64,000 bases of DNA from Paracentrotus lividus (taxonomy: Eukaryota > Echinodermata > Echinoidea > Camarodonta > Echinidae). Position numbers and translations under genes: made by a program. Shown in pieces: positions 36,096 to 48,660 of this stretch. The stretch is taken from contig CALNVZ010003435.1 in NCBI GenBank assembly GCA_940671915.1, positions 10,194,786-10,258,785 on the forward strand, in the 5' to 3' direction. The notes under the pieces are model-generated. The model did no database searches and had not been told where the DNA came from. It saw only the letters and a list, made by a program, of their open reading frames with translations. Numbering within the stretch: the stretch's first letter is position 1; each line of letters opens with the position of its first letter.

Positions 36096-39000
36096 TGTGA
36101 AGAAATACCCCCTGTATTTCTCCCTTGTTTTTTTAATTTTTAATTTGCCATTTTCATTTTGCAATACTCTGCAATAATTCAAAAACTTACTTGAAATAAC
36201 AAAGCTTTACTGCTGGGTTTCGTAGTGTTTACTTTGTGATGTGCGACGTAGTAAAGTCAGCTGTTTGGTGTTTACAACGGCGATGAATGGGCATAGTAAC
36301 GGCAGCAGATTTTAGCTATTTTTAGATCGGGTGATCAAAACACAGAACACTGCATTTGGGACTGGGTTGGTGAGATATCGTATGAAATGAGGGATTGTAG
36401 ATCTAATTCTTGAATTGTATAACTAATGTCATGAATGTCTTAATTAGATGTGAACTTGAGGTTATATTTTCATCTTTTGTAAAATGATGTATTTTGGAAT
36501 GATCTGGGTGGATTTATAAAAGTAATAATACCCTGATGAAAAATGGATCAGTCCGCCTTTTTGGGTAAGCGCGTGATTGCGTCAGAGGGGTTTGGCCAAT
36601 CAAAGGGGAGGAAAGTTGTGCGCGTAAATACGCGTTCATTTTTTTATTTTTAAGAAAATTAGAAATTGGGGCAGACAAATCATTTCGTCTCCCAACCTTC
36701 ATTGGAGAGGCTGCGTTTCTTCAGAGCTTGCAATTTTATTCCAAATTGTTCGAGGTAAAATATAAAATTTATTTTGAGATATTGATGTGATGATTCTTTG
36801 TTGATGATCTGAATTTATTACCAAGTTGTCTGATATTTATTAAGATGAAATATTTAATAATTGTTGTCATTGTAAAGAAAAGGAGTTTGGAATTGGTGTT
36901 TTATAAGTTTTTGAGTCTTCATTATTTTGGCCAAGGTTTTTTACCTTGCCCAGCTAATGCAATTGGGTTTGCGTGCACAGAAATGGTGCACTTCAGGTAT
37001 TGAAGTCTGAAAACTGATTCCCTGCAGAGGTACACGGTTAAGAAAGAATGTCTAGCCAATCTCCAACTCTAATTCCTATGACAAGTATTTAAGAAATATA
37101 ACACAAAAAATAATATGAATTCTATGACAAATCCCTTGATATTCGAATAACAAAATTAAATGAAACTATGAATTTATGAAATTAATCGCAATCACAAGTA
37201 GAAACAACAAATTATTTAATCTTGTTTATCTCTGTTATTTATTGGAGTAAATTCTTCACATCTTCTAAATCATAACAATGACCTAATATGGACGTAGAAT
37301 AAGGACAGTGAATAAGTAGCTTAATTAAGGTGCCTCTGTAGTTTAAGTTGCATATAAGTTTAATACCTTGTAAATACATTGTGTCAAAATACATGCAAAT
37401 ACCATGTAATCTATATAAGTTCTGTACATAAGCTCAATGTAGTTATAACAATAGCTACAATGTCCTTTTAGCAAGTCGACGGTATCCCTGTACAATGGTA
37501 GTTTGAAAGGATGTATGTAACCAATGTGACCAAGGCATTAGATAATCAATACTTAATCATGTGATTAAAAGTTGGGTATGCGGTACAAGGCCCCCCCCCA
37601 CTCCTTTCACTCTTGATGCTCATCAACACTGGCAATCCTGAGATAAGGGAACGCCATGGAAGATAAAGGTCATATGACTGATGATCAGCTGTGTGACATC
37701 TCGAATGTAGGGGAATTCGTGCACCGACGTGCACCAATCTATCCTTCCTAAGTCGCATGCCTGTAAGTGAGACCTTTCTATGCACTGTGTGGACGACACC
37801 CTTGATGTCCTTAACCCCCCCCCCTTTCGTCTCCCTTGTACAGTTTGCACCAACTCTTTATGAATAATGAGATAGTCCTATTAAACGATCATATTTATAA
37901 TAGAAGTAATTACAATTTCAGATATAAGAATTTATGAATTTAGCTACGATACTTTATTCTGAAGATATTGTGTTGATTGATGCTTTAGGAGAATTTTTAA
38001 GTCTCGAGGCTAAAGTGTATAAGGGGTGATGGGCAAAGTAATGCCGGGGTGGTAGACCGAACATTGAATTGGTAGAAGTTAGAGCAGGCAGCCTGGTCAT
38101 GGAATAGAAGTTTTTATAGCGAAGAGAGTTTATAAGATGCTATGCAGGCATAGATCAGTAACCAGAAGTATTGAAAGAACAAAGAACACCTCTTAATAGG
38201 ATCGAACATGCTAATATTGCAGAATTCTGGTGCTAGTTAAATAATTGGGTAGCTCAATTTAACTTGAACTTAGCGTAGACAGGATTTCCTCCCCATAGTC
38301 TATCTTAATATGAAAAAGTGCCCCCCCACCTTAATTTCTTTAGCAAGTTCCAGTATGTGATTTGTTACACCATGCCTTATAATGGGCTTCTACATGCCTT
38401 TATGTCTTCATGCCTTGACATTACTCAAGTAATTCTTATTTTAAAATGCCTAACCTTATTATGATAATTCTAAGAACATAATATTCTATGAAGTTACTAT
38501 TATTCTTGAACCCATTTTTTTTATTCGTTTAATCGTTGAAGAGTTCACAAAGTTGCAAATGTTACATGAATTATTAAATAAAAAGAATTTAAAATCGAGC
38601 ATACCTCGAATTTTGTTTCGAAACGATAAGTTTAATAATGCCTGGATTGCTATCGTCTAAGTTAATGTATGACTGTAGTTTGACAGCGATTGGTGATTGA
38701 AGTTGTGTACTTAAATTAATGTACTTACTTATATAAATACCTATGAGACTTGGAGAAATAATTTATTAGTCGATTAAATAATCTGGTTATGGCAAAAGTC
38801 TAGATTTAATACAAAAGAGCGTTCGAATAATTTCGAACAAAAACGTCCCTGCCATCCAACTGCTTCCGACTATAGAATTCTTACCATGCTAACTTCGTGA
38901 GATTGATTGATTGAATTGTGTTGGATGTGTAGTTATACTCTGGGCACCTATATAATTAGAGATTCTGATGGATGGTGAGTGAAAGTGATGTGTGCAGTGA

Positions 39001-39624
39001 AAGGCATGTGAAATGAAATGAGGTCGTGCATAAGGTCTTGCATACACGTTGCGCATCAACGTCTTACATATGTTGTTATGTAACTGAGGCGAGTGCATGT
39101 GTAGCATGTGTATCATGTTGGCTTGCTATGAGGTACAGTGTAATGATGCGAGTATGCAGCGGTGAATGAATTGTGGCAGCACTGTTTGACTATGAATGCG
39201 AGTGTGTACAATGTTAGCATGCAGAAAGGGAGAGTACAGCGGACATTGGAGAGTCGGTGTGTTTTGATTGATTGTCAGATGTGACAAGAGTAATTAAACC
39301 TATTTTATTTGAAGCTAATATCACTACACTTACCATAGTATTCAGGATAGTTTGCAGTTGTGAATGAGATGAGTTGTTGTTGACATTTAGCCGAAGCAGA
39401 AAGTTGTTGTGTGCACAAATGCATAAGTACGAGCTGGCGTGTATACTAGATGTAAACAAAGTGGTAGTCCTTAATCAGAATCTTGGTGTGCCCAGGTATG
39501 AGGCTCGCTTCCAGTAGTAAAATTAGATGTATAGTTCTGATTTTCGATCGTCTGTCTGGGTTCATACTCCCTTATTGTATGTGGTGGCAGCATTACTATT
39601 TGTTTAGAGGGTCTCACGTTAACA
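36096..39624 (+). repeat. Left LTR (~3.53 kb)
   Basis: It starts TGTGAAG and ends TTAACA. A compact GC-rich block near 36560-36630 contains a CCAAT box (GGCCAATCA at 36595) next to TGCGTCA and CpG-rich 'gtgcgcgtaaatacgcg', a plausible promoter. C runs occur at about 37591, 37816 and 38322. AATAAA-like words are frequent. No protein-coding frame is conserved between the two LTRs. Confidence 0.85.
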
Positions 39625-41780
39625 TTTTTGGTGGCCAGGCGGTGGGATACTCTGTTTTGTATACTCTTGTCTTGCTCATATTATTATGTAGACTTTAAAT
39701 TTTATACTATCCTAAGAGAAATTATTTGAATGAAGACTGTTGATGATTTTGATTGATGGAGAGTAGGTGCGTCATGTTGTCGGTTATATGACTGAAATAA
39801 AAATAGACAAGTGACCGGTATCCTAAGTGAGTCTGATGTTTGTAAGAGCTAAATCGACAACGGTTAGAACTTCTTCTGGTAGACAGATAGAAGTTTGTTC
39901 TAGAAGTTTAGTTTAAAAAAAAAAATTCAAGTAGTACACGAATATGGTGTACTGTAGCTGCTATGAAATTGGTCGAGATTAGTCTTCAAATTAAGCGATT
40001 TATAGTGTGAAGTTAAGCAACCAGGCATAATAATTTTAGAGTTGATAGAATTCGTACAGTAATATGTAGGCTACTTTTAAAGGTTCTAACTCATAACATG
40101 TTTGTATTATGAACCAGGCGTAATAGTGTTAGTGTTAACATAGGACATTCATAACGTAACTATCAGTTCACTTTCATGGATTATACAACTTATCATTACT
40201 AGAGAAGAGAGAATTACTATTTTACATTGTAAGAGGTAACCCTTAATATTAAAAAAAAAAAAAATTAAAAAATAAAATAAAAATGCTCAAACAAATTAGG
40301 CTTTAGTAGCAGACAATCAGAGAAACTTCCGCTGCTGAGTTAAGACGTTCTGAGGGATATGTCCTTTCGAGGTCGAGATCTGGGGACTGATCAACTCTGG
40401 ATCTCCGGCAATGATGACCACAATCCACTGAGACTATGATGCTGGGACATCCAATGGCAGGCTCTGGTTGGGAAGAAGGCATGCATATCCTGACTAATCT
40501 ATGGACCGCATTCTACCTCTGGTGGTGGTGGCGAAACAACGTCTACCTGTATGCAGTGCACGCATACGCTTGGAACGATGTAGACGATCGAAGACACATG
40601 TGGAGATACGCTCATTCTATCAGAATGGAAGGCGCTAAAATGGCTTCTCATTGACGACTCTCTGGCATAGTTGGGAATGATGACGTGCCTGTGTGTGATT
40701 AATGCATACGCTGGAAGGTGTATAACGTAACGACATGTGTGAACTAGCTTATTGAGCCAGCATAGAAGGTGCCTGAATGGCTGCCGTCATCGACGACTGT
40801 CTCGCTTGGTTGGTGAACGTTGACCTGGTGTGGTGCATGCTGGCTGTACGCTTTGAAAATTGTTTACGTTACATAATTGGGGACACGCTTATTGGCTGGC
40901 ATGAGAAGTAGATGGATGTGTCCTAGCAGTTATGACAGCAAAAAGTACCAAGTGGTGCAACTCTGGTGATGATGCACATAATTCATCCGCAGAGAATTTT
41001 ATTCGTTGAGTCGAAACGAAAAATTTCCATTGACATTACTGAATCTGCTACTAGATTATTGTCCTCTTCGTCGACGACGATGTGATTGCAGCTTGTGAAG
41101 ATTGTCTGGAGAAAATCGGTCGTGGACTGTATTTTGCACTTTGTGAGGTTGTCTCGAGAAAATCAGGCGTGGACTGTACTGGTCTGCATACCTGGAGTGG
41201 TGCAACGTGCTCGAGTGAGGCTTGAGAGACAGCAATCATTTGATGCCATAGATGATTATCTCGTCGCCTGTTTGCAGTGCAGAGACTAACTGATATCTGA
41301 ATAAAATTAAAGAGACAAATATATGAACTCATAGACAAAGACTACTATGTGCTCATGAGATCTGGATGATGAGACATAGATTGAATCACTGCAATGGACA
41401 GAGACTATATTACTTATGACATTTTATTTTCATGTTATATTTATACTTGTAATTTTGATAATGATTCAAGGTGTTACGATAATGACAGCAACACACATTG
41501 TTGACGAGAAGATGAGAATAGACTCAATAAAGGAGTATACATGAGTTTTATATCTTTATTTTGGCTGAAATGAAAGAAATCTAAAATTCTGATTAAAAGA
41601 TAGTGATATTAGAGTGGATTGAAATGGAAAGAAGTCTAAATTGAAGTTTAGTATCAAAGTGTCTTAAGATGCAATTTCAGTAGTAAGACATATTGGATGA
41701 ATTTTTAAATGTTTTCGATTCAACGTTAAGCAAATTAAAAAGGTTTATCGCTGGACAGCGACTTAAAAGAGAGGGAGCTG
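39625..41780 (+). other. Interior of the LTR element, non-coding with tandem repeats
   Basis: Between primer-binding site and polypurine tract lie AT-rich DNA, then a GC-richer block (40330-41290) that itself contains repeats: about three units of ~143 bp beginning near 40563, 40707 and 40850 (each with 'gcatacgct' or 'ctgtacgct', then 'acacatgtg' or 'acatgtgtg', then an 'atggct' segment), and two ~54-bp units near 41095 and 41145 ('gagaaaatcggtcgtggact'). Predicted frames are short and unlike retroviral-type Gag or Pol. Confidence 0.7.
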
Positions 41781-44700
41781 TGTTGAAGAAATACCCCCTG
41801 TATTTCTCCCTTGTTTTTTTAATTTTAATTTGCCATTTTCATTTTGCAATACTCTGCAATAATTCAACAACTTACTTGAAATAACAAAGCTTTACTGCTG
41901 GGTTTCGTAGTGTTTACTTTGTGATGTGCGACGTAGTAAAGTCAGCTGTTTGGTGTTTACAACGGCGATGAATGGGCATAGTAACGGCAGCAGATTTTAG
42001 CTATTTTAGATCGGGTGATCAAAACACAGAACACTGCATTTGGGACTGGGTTGGTGAGATATCGTATGAAATGAGGTTGATTGTAGATCTAATTCTTGAA
42101 TTGTATAACTAATGTCATGAATGTCTTAATTAGATGTGAACTTGAGGTTATATTTTCATCTTTTGTAAAATGATGTATTTGGAATGATCTGGGTGGATTT
42201 TATAAAAGTAATAATACCTGATGAAAAATGGATCAGTCCGCCTTTTTGGGTTAAGCGCGTGATTGCGTCAGAGGGGTTTGGCCAATCAAAGGGGAGGAAA
42301 GTTTGTGCGCGTAATACGCGTCATTTTTTTTATTAAAGAAATTAGAAATTTGGGGCAGACAATCATTCGTCTCCCAAACCTTCATTGGGAGAGCCTGCGT
42401 TTCTCAGAGCTGCATTTTATTCCAATTGTTCGAGGTAAAATATAATATTTATTTTGAGATATTTTGATGTGATGATTCTTTGTTGATGATCTGAATTTAT
42501 TACCAAGTGTGTGCTGATATTTATTAAGATGAAATATTTAATAATTGTTGTCATTGTAAAGAAAGGAGTTTGGAATTGGTGAATTTTATAAGTTTGAGTC
42601 TTCATTATTTTGGCCAAGGGTTTTACCCTCCGCAGCTAATGCATTGTTAGCTGCACAGAAATAAGTGCACTTCAGGTCATTGGACAGTCTGACAAACTGA
42701 TTCCTTGCAGAGTACACTTTAGAAGAATGTCTAGCCAATTCCAATCTAATTTCTATGACAAGTAGTTAAGAAATAATAAACACAAAAATATATGAATTTA
42801 TGACAAATCCTTGATTTGAAAGACAAAATTAATGAACTATGAATTTATGATTAATGCATACACAAAGTAAGGGAACAAGCAAATTATTAAATCTTGTATT
42901 ATCTTCTGTTTATTTATTGCAGAATTCTTCACATCTTCTATCAAATAAACAAAAAGCTAATAAAATGAGCGTAGAATTAAGGAAGTTGGAATACGGTGCT
43001 TATTAAGGGTGCCTCTGTAGTCTTAATTCATATACAATGTATTCTATACCTTTGTAATACAATGTAGTCAAATATCCCATGCAACATACCATGTAATTAT
43101 ATAAGTTCATGTACATAAGCACAATGTAGTTAATAAGCAATAGACTACAAAATGTCCTTTTAGGAAGTCGACTGTAGTCTTACAATGTAGCTTTGATAGG
43201 ATGTAATGAACCATGTGACCAAAGGCATAGAATAATCAATACTTATCATTGTGATTAAAAGTTGGGTATGCGGTACAAGGCCCCCCCCCCCTCCTTCCAA
43301 CTCTTGATGCTCATCACATGGCAATCCTGAATAAGGAACGCACATGGAAGATAAAGACTCTGAACTGATGACGCTTCGTTGACAATCTCGAATAGGGAAC
43401 GTCACCAACGGCTGCACCAATCTATCCCTTCTACATCGCAGCTGTAAGATGAGCTTTCTATGCACTGCGTGTGACGACACCTTTGATGCTCTTAACCCCC
43501 CCCCCCTTTCCTTCCTTGTACAGTTGCACAACTCTTTATGAATAATGAGAATAGTCCCTTATTAACGATCTTTTATAATAGAGTAATTACAAATTACTCA
43601 ATAAGTACCAAAGAATTTGAATTTAGCACGATACTTTATTCTGAGAATTTGTGTTTATAGCTTTAGGAGAATTTTAAGTCTCGGAGCTAAAGTTATAGTG
43701 CTGGTTGTGGCAAAGTAAATAGCCGGGGTGGATAGACCGGAACATTGAATTGGTGAAGTTAGAGCAGGCAGTGGTCATGAATAGAGTTTTTATAGCGATT
43801 GAGAGTTTAAGATGCTATGCAGGCATAGATCAGTAACAGAAGTTATAAAAGAACAAAGACACTCTTAATGGTCGATACATGCTAAATATTCAGAATTCTG
43901 GTGCTAGTAATAATTGTAGCTCAATTTAACTTGAACATTAGGCTGTAACTTTTCCCTCAAATCTATCTTATATGAAAAGTGCCCCCCCCTTAATTTTTAA
44001 GCAAAGTTCCAGTAGTGTGTTTGTACACATGCCTTTATGGCTTCTACATGCCTTATATGTCTTTACATGCCTTGCATTACTGCAAGTATTCTTATTTAAA
44101 TGCTACCATTATTTGATAGATTCTTAAGACATATATTCATATGAAGTTCACATATTTTCTTGAAACCATTTTTTTTAATCGTTTAATCGTTGAGAGTTAC
44201 AAAGTTGCAAATGTTATCAGAATTATTAAATAAAAGATTTAAAATCGAGCATTACCTCGAATTTTAGTTTCAACGATTAGTTAATTATGCCTGGTTAGCT
44301 TAAGCTAAGTATGTATGACTGTAAGTTTTGAACAGCGTATTGGTGATGAAGTTGTGATTTAAATTAAATGTTACTTACTAATATAATACCTATGAGACTT
44401 GGAGAAAATAATTTATAGTCGATTAAATAATCTGGTATGGCAAAGTCTAGATTTAATACAAAAAGAGCGTTCGTATATTTCGAACAAAACGTCCCTGCCA
44501 ATCAACATGCTCGACTAATAGAATATTCTTACCATGCTACTACGTGAGATTGATTGATTGATTGTGTTGGAAATGTGTAGTTATACTCTGGGCCCTATAT
44601 TAATTAGAGATTCTGATGGATGGTAGTGAAAGTGATGCTGTGACAGTGAGGCATTGAGAATGAATGAGGTCGTGCATAAGGTCTTGCATAACGTTGCGCA

Positions 44701-45259
44701 TAAGCGTCTTAACATAATGTTGTATGTAACTGAGGGCGAGTGATGTTACATGTGTATCATGTTGGCTTGCATATGAGGTAGCAGTGTAAGTGATGCGAGG
44801 TATGTCAGCGGTGAATGATTGTGGCAGCACTGTTTGACTATGAATGCGAGTGTGGTACATGTAGCATGCAGATGAAGGGAGAGTACACGGACATTGAGAG
44901 TCAGTGGTTTTGATTGATTGTCAGTGTGACAAGAGTAAGTTAAACCTATCTTTATTTGAAAGCTAATAATCACTACACTTACCGTATATTCAGGATAGTT
45001 TTGCAGGTTGTGAATGAGATGAGTTGTTGTTTGACATTTAGCGAGACAGAAGTTGTTGTCACAAATCATAAAGTACGAGCTGGCGTGTATACTAGATGTA
45101 AACAAAGTGGTAGTCTTAATCCAGAATCTTGGTGTGCCCAGGTATAGGCTCGCTTCCAGTAGTAATTAGATACTTCTGATTTCGGATCGTCTGTCTGGTT
45201 CATTACTCCTTATTGTATGTGGTGGAGCATTACTATTTGTTTAGAGGTCTCACGTTACA
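41781..45259 (+). repeat. Right LTR (~3.48 kb)
   Basis: It is collinear with the left LTR from TGTTGAAGAAATACC to TTACA. By eye it has many single-base insertions and deletions relative to the left copy, far more conspicuous than substitutions, for example the shorter 'gcgcgtaatacgcgtc' and 'atgatgtatttggaatg'. The CCAAT box (42280-42288) is kept. The pattern suggests either old decay or uncorrected read errors. Confidence 0.85.
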
Positions 45260-45604
45260 ATATGGTGCACATATGCTACAAGACACGCACTCGTAGCTTA
45301 TGTTTCATTTTCTTGGAATTGTAGAAGTCGGCCTCCTCTAGGCACTAACTTATGTAGGTATAAGCGTGAAAAGCTGGAAAATGAAGGTGGATGCTTGGTT
45401 ACATTTTGTTGAATCGTTAATCCATGGAGGCACAGAATTTTGCGCCTCTGTCTCAAAGTCTATGATATGAATGAATTGTATAATCTTCAGTCCTAATATT
45501 GGCATGATTTTATTCTACTCTCTCCTACTGTCATTTGACTAAATGAAATGAGTTGAACATTTATTAGAATTGGAATATTGCTCATAACTACATGAAAATA
45601 AAGA
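45260..45604. other. Junction DNA between two retroelements
   Basis: AT-rich sequence after the ATAT target duplication. No feature is seen. Confidence 0.5.
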
Positions 45605-46163
45605 TTGTTTTTAATGCCTCTTCACTATGAAAATATGATTATCGACTTTAGGAGAAATGTTTCGATGGAACACATGCCACTTGAAATTCATGGCAAGTCT
45701 ATTGATCAGGTCAGTACTTATAAGTACTTGGGAACCAGCATAACGAATACTTTGGACTGGACAGAAAACACTGTCTCAATACAAAAGAAGACGAATCAGA
45801 GGCTCTTCTTTGTGCGCCAACTCAAAAAACTGCGCCTTGATAGAACACTCTTGACACTTTTCTATAAGGCCATTATTCAATCAGTAATTATGTTCAATTT
45901 CATTTGTTTCTACGGAAATCTCACAAAGTCAAATAAAAGTAAGCTTGAACGTCCACGAAAAATCGCCCAGAAAATCATCGGTCAAGATCTACCTTCCATT
46001 GAGAACTTGTTCACAGACAGAATGCGTGCAAAAGTACAGGTTATAATGAGTGACCCATCTCATCCTTTGTACCAATTCTATAATTACAACAGGTCTGGAA
46101 TTCGCCTCTGCGTCCCCCGCACCAATAGAGTCCGGTTTAGGCAATCTTTTGTCCCAAATTCTA
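45605..46163 (+). pseudogene. 3' end of a CR1/L2-like non-LTR retrotransposon reverse transcriptase ORF, 5' part
   Basis: The open frame encodes the region after the catalytic core of a non-LTR reverse transcriptase. It has the diagnostic order MIIDFRRN, then STYKYLGTSITNTLDW, then QRLFFVRQLKKL, then LLTLFYKAIIQSVIMFNFIC, then KIAQKIIGQDLPS. In CR1, L2 and Rex1-type elements this stretch links RT to the end of ORF2. The catalytic motifs and endonuclease are absent: the copy is 5'-truncated near 45620, as usual for such elements, and the ATG at the frame's start is incidental. The frame is cut at about codon 186 by the insertion of the satellite-bearing element; it continues at 48694. An alternative clade within the same superfamily is possible. 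Confidence 0.85.
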
Positions 46164-46439
46164 CATAGGCTTCGGAAGATTTTCAGGATTGGGGGGGCTC
46201 AATTTTTCACCAACTATTTTGGGGATTTTTTTTTAATTACCCCCCCCCCCCTCCACATACGAGTTTTTGAAAATGCCGAAGTCTTCTTTAATTGTTTTTT
46301 TTTTTTTCTTCTTTTTTAAATAAAAAATAAACAAAATAGTATTCCTACTTATCAAACTAAGATGATTATTATTTTAATTCTAAAAAAATCTTCTTAGATC
46401 TGTTGAAAACTTTTGATATATCAAACTAAAAACAGTGCG

Positions 46440-47960
46440 ATTTTTGTGTGCTAGAACATAAAGAAGATATTTATCTCATCAAACGATGCGAGCGCGAAGC
46501 GCGAGCTGATTTTTTTTTAAATATCAACCTGAAAACAGTGCATTTTAAGCGTTTTTTCCGCTATGTTTACAAAGAAGATATTTATCTCATTCAACAATGC
46601 GAGCGCGAAGCGCGAGCTCAAAGTTTTTGATATAGCAACCTGAAAAGTGTGCATTTTAAGCGCTTTTTGTGCTATGGTTATAAGAAGAAATATTTATCTC
46701 ATTAACAATGCGAGCGCGAAGCGCGAGCTGAAATTTTTGATATATCAACCTCACAACAGTGCATTTTGAGCGTTTTCGCTATGTTTACAATAAAGATATT
46801 TATCTCATTAAACAATGCGAGCGCGAAGCGCGAGCTCAAAGTTTTGATATAGTAACCTGAAAAGTGTGCATTTTTAAGCGCTTTTTGTGCTATGCTTATA
46901 AAGAAGATATTTATTCTCATTAAACAATGCGAGCGCGAAGCGCGAGCTGAAAATTTTTGATATATCAACCTCACAACAGTGCATTTTGAGCGTTTTCGCT
47001 ATGTTTACAATAAAGATATTTATGTCATTCAACAATGCGAGCGCGAAGCGCGAGCTCAAAATTTTTGATATATCAATCTGAAAACAGTGCAATTTGAGCG
47101 GTTTTGCTATGTTACAAAGAGAATATTTATTTCATTAAACATGCGAGCGCGAAGCGCGAGCTCAAAATTTTTGATAAAGCAACCTGAAAAGTGTGCATTT
47201 TGAGCGTTTTCGCTATGTTTACAATAAAGATATTTATGTCATTCAACAATGCGACGCAAGCGCGAGCTCAACATTTTTGATATAGCAACCTGAAAAGTGT
47301 GCATTTTAAGCGCTTTTTGCGCTATGTTTACAAAGAAGTATTTATCTCATTAAAACATGTGAGCGCGAAGAAAAACGTGCAATTTGAGCGGTTTTGCTAT
47401 GTTTACGAGAAGATATTTATTTCATTAAACAATGCGAGCGCGAAGCGCGAGCTCAAAATTTTTGATAAAGGAACCTGAAAAGTGTGCATTTTGAGCGTTT
47501 TCGCTATGTTTACAATAAAGATATTTATGTCATTCAACAATGCGAGCGCGAAGCGCGAGCTCAAAATTTTTGATATAGCAACCTGAAAAGTGTGCATTTT
47601 AAGCGCTTTTTGCGCTATGTTTACAAAGAAGATATTTATCTCATTAAACAATGCGAGCGCGAAGCGCGAGCTCAAAGTTTTGATATATCAACCTCACAAC
47701 AGTGCTTTTGAGCGTTTCCGCTATGTTTACAATCAAGATATTTATGTCATTCAACAATGCAAGCGAAGCGCGAGCTCAAAATTTTTTGATATAGCAATCT
47801 GAAAACATTGAATTTTGATCTTTTTTTTTGCTATGTTTACAAAAAAAAGATATTTATCTCATTCAACAATGCGAGCGCGAAGCGGCGAGCTGAAAATTTT
47901 TGATATATCAACCTGAAAAGTGTGCATTCTAAGCGCTTTTGTTAAAAATAACTTAAAGGC
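46440..47960 (+). repeat. Satellite-like array, about 14 units of ~111 bp
   Basis: Each unit contains 'aatgcgagcgcgaagcgcga', 'gctcaaaatttttgatata', 'caacctgaaaagtgtgcatt', 'ttaagcgctttttgcgctat' and 'gtttacaaagaagatattta'. Cores recur near 46485, 46597, 46708, 46816, 46928, 47036, 47142, 47250, 47362, 47426, 47540, 47652, 47757 and 47870. The spacing of about 111 bp is a multiple of three, so some - strand frames run across units, but they break often. Confidence 0.9.
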
Positions 47961-47964
47961 ATCC

Positions 47965-48660
47965 CAGTTAACATTTGTAAAAAGAGAACTGATACATGAG
48001 CGTTTCAAAAAAAATTGGGAGCAGAGGGGCTCAATGATATCGACCCACCCAAAACCACTCGGGAAGGGAGGGGGATTATTGTTTGAGCCCCAACCAATAT
48101 ATTAGGGACCCCTTGTCATTCTGAAAAAAAAAAAGGTTAAACAGAAAGAACATGCGATCGCGATCCGGCGAGCGAGCAGATGAGCTTAAAGTTTTGACAA
48201 GAAAAAATTTGAAATATGAACATTTCAAAACAAATTATGAACAGAAGGGGGACTCAAACATATCAAAGCCCCTCTCAAACACCGGGGGGGGGGGCTCAAT
48301 GGCTGAGCTCCAACCTAGATAGTAGTTCCTATGTTCCTATTAAAGAAAAAACAACTAAAACTATGATGTGCGAGCGCGCAGCGCGAGCTAAAAATTGTCA
48401 ATAGAGACTGAATAATGAACTTTTCATTTTAAAAATTTGGTGGGGAGCCCAATGATATCCTTAGTAAGATTTAGGAAGGGCTTGACGATGTCTGAGTCCC
48501 CTCCACCACAAAAAAAAAGACAAACAAAACAATAATGATACAAATCTTGGGTTATATTAATATATAAGGGCGATCGCCGAAACTGTACAGCATCAAAAAT
48601 ATTGGGGGGCTCAACGATATCTGAGCCCCCCAATATTTTTTTTGGGGGGCTGCGCCCCCC
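47965..48660 (+). repeat. Second repeat set inside the TIR element, ~190-bp units
   Basis: Worn copies share 'catttcaaaacaaattatga' or its variants, 'ggggctcaatgatatc', 'gagcccc' and a residual 'gcgagcgcgcagcgcgagct'. Units start near 48000, 48220, 48420 and 48590. The last includes a strong palindrome 'gggggctgcgcccccc'. Confidence 0.65.

Larger units (their letters stand above)
36096..45259 (+). mobile_element. LARD-like LTR retrotransposon, 9.2 kb, non-autonomous
   Basis: Two direct repeats of about 3.5 kb flank about 2.16 kb. The element begins TGTGAAGAAATACC and ends CACGTTACA, with ATAT immediately outside both ends (36092-36095 and 45260-45263) as target duplication. Just inside the left LTR is TGGTGGCCAGGCGGTGGGA (39629-39647), a TGG-initial primer-binding site. 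Just before the right LTR is the polypurine tract AAAAGAGAGGGAG (41765-41777). No open frame longer than ~100 codons and no protease, reverse transcriptase, integrase or zinc-knuckle motif is visible in the interior. Large LTRs around a non-coding core with intact priming sites match the class called LARDs, which depend on proteins from related elements. The tRNA primer was not identified. Confidence 0.85.

Noticed and set aside
43160..43531. A 123-codon - strand frame in the right LTR
   Set aside because: The matching place in the left LTR does not keep the frame, and the frame runs through C/G homopolymers.
36092..45263. Simple 3.5-kb segmental duplication instead of an LTR element
   Set aside because: TG/CA ends, ATAT flanks, a PBS-like site and a polypurine tract at exactly the expected places favour a retrotransposon.
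45605..45610. Start codon of a complete protein at the non-LTR ORF
   Set aside because: The frame begins inside the post-RT region of a 5'-truncated retrotransposon; the ATG is incidental.
46440..48400. CRISPR-like array
   Set aside because: Units are ~111 bp with no short-repeat/unique-spacer alternation, and the genome is animal.
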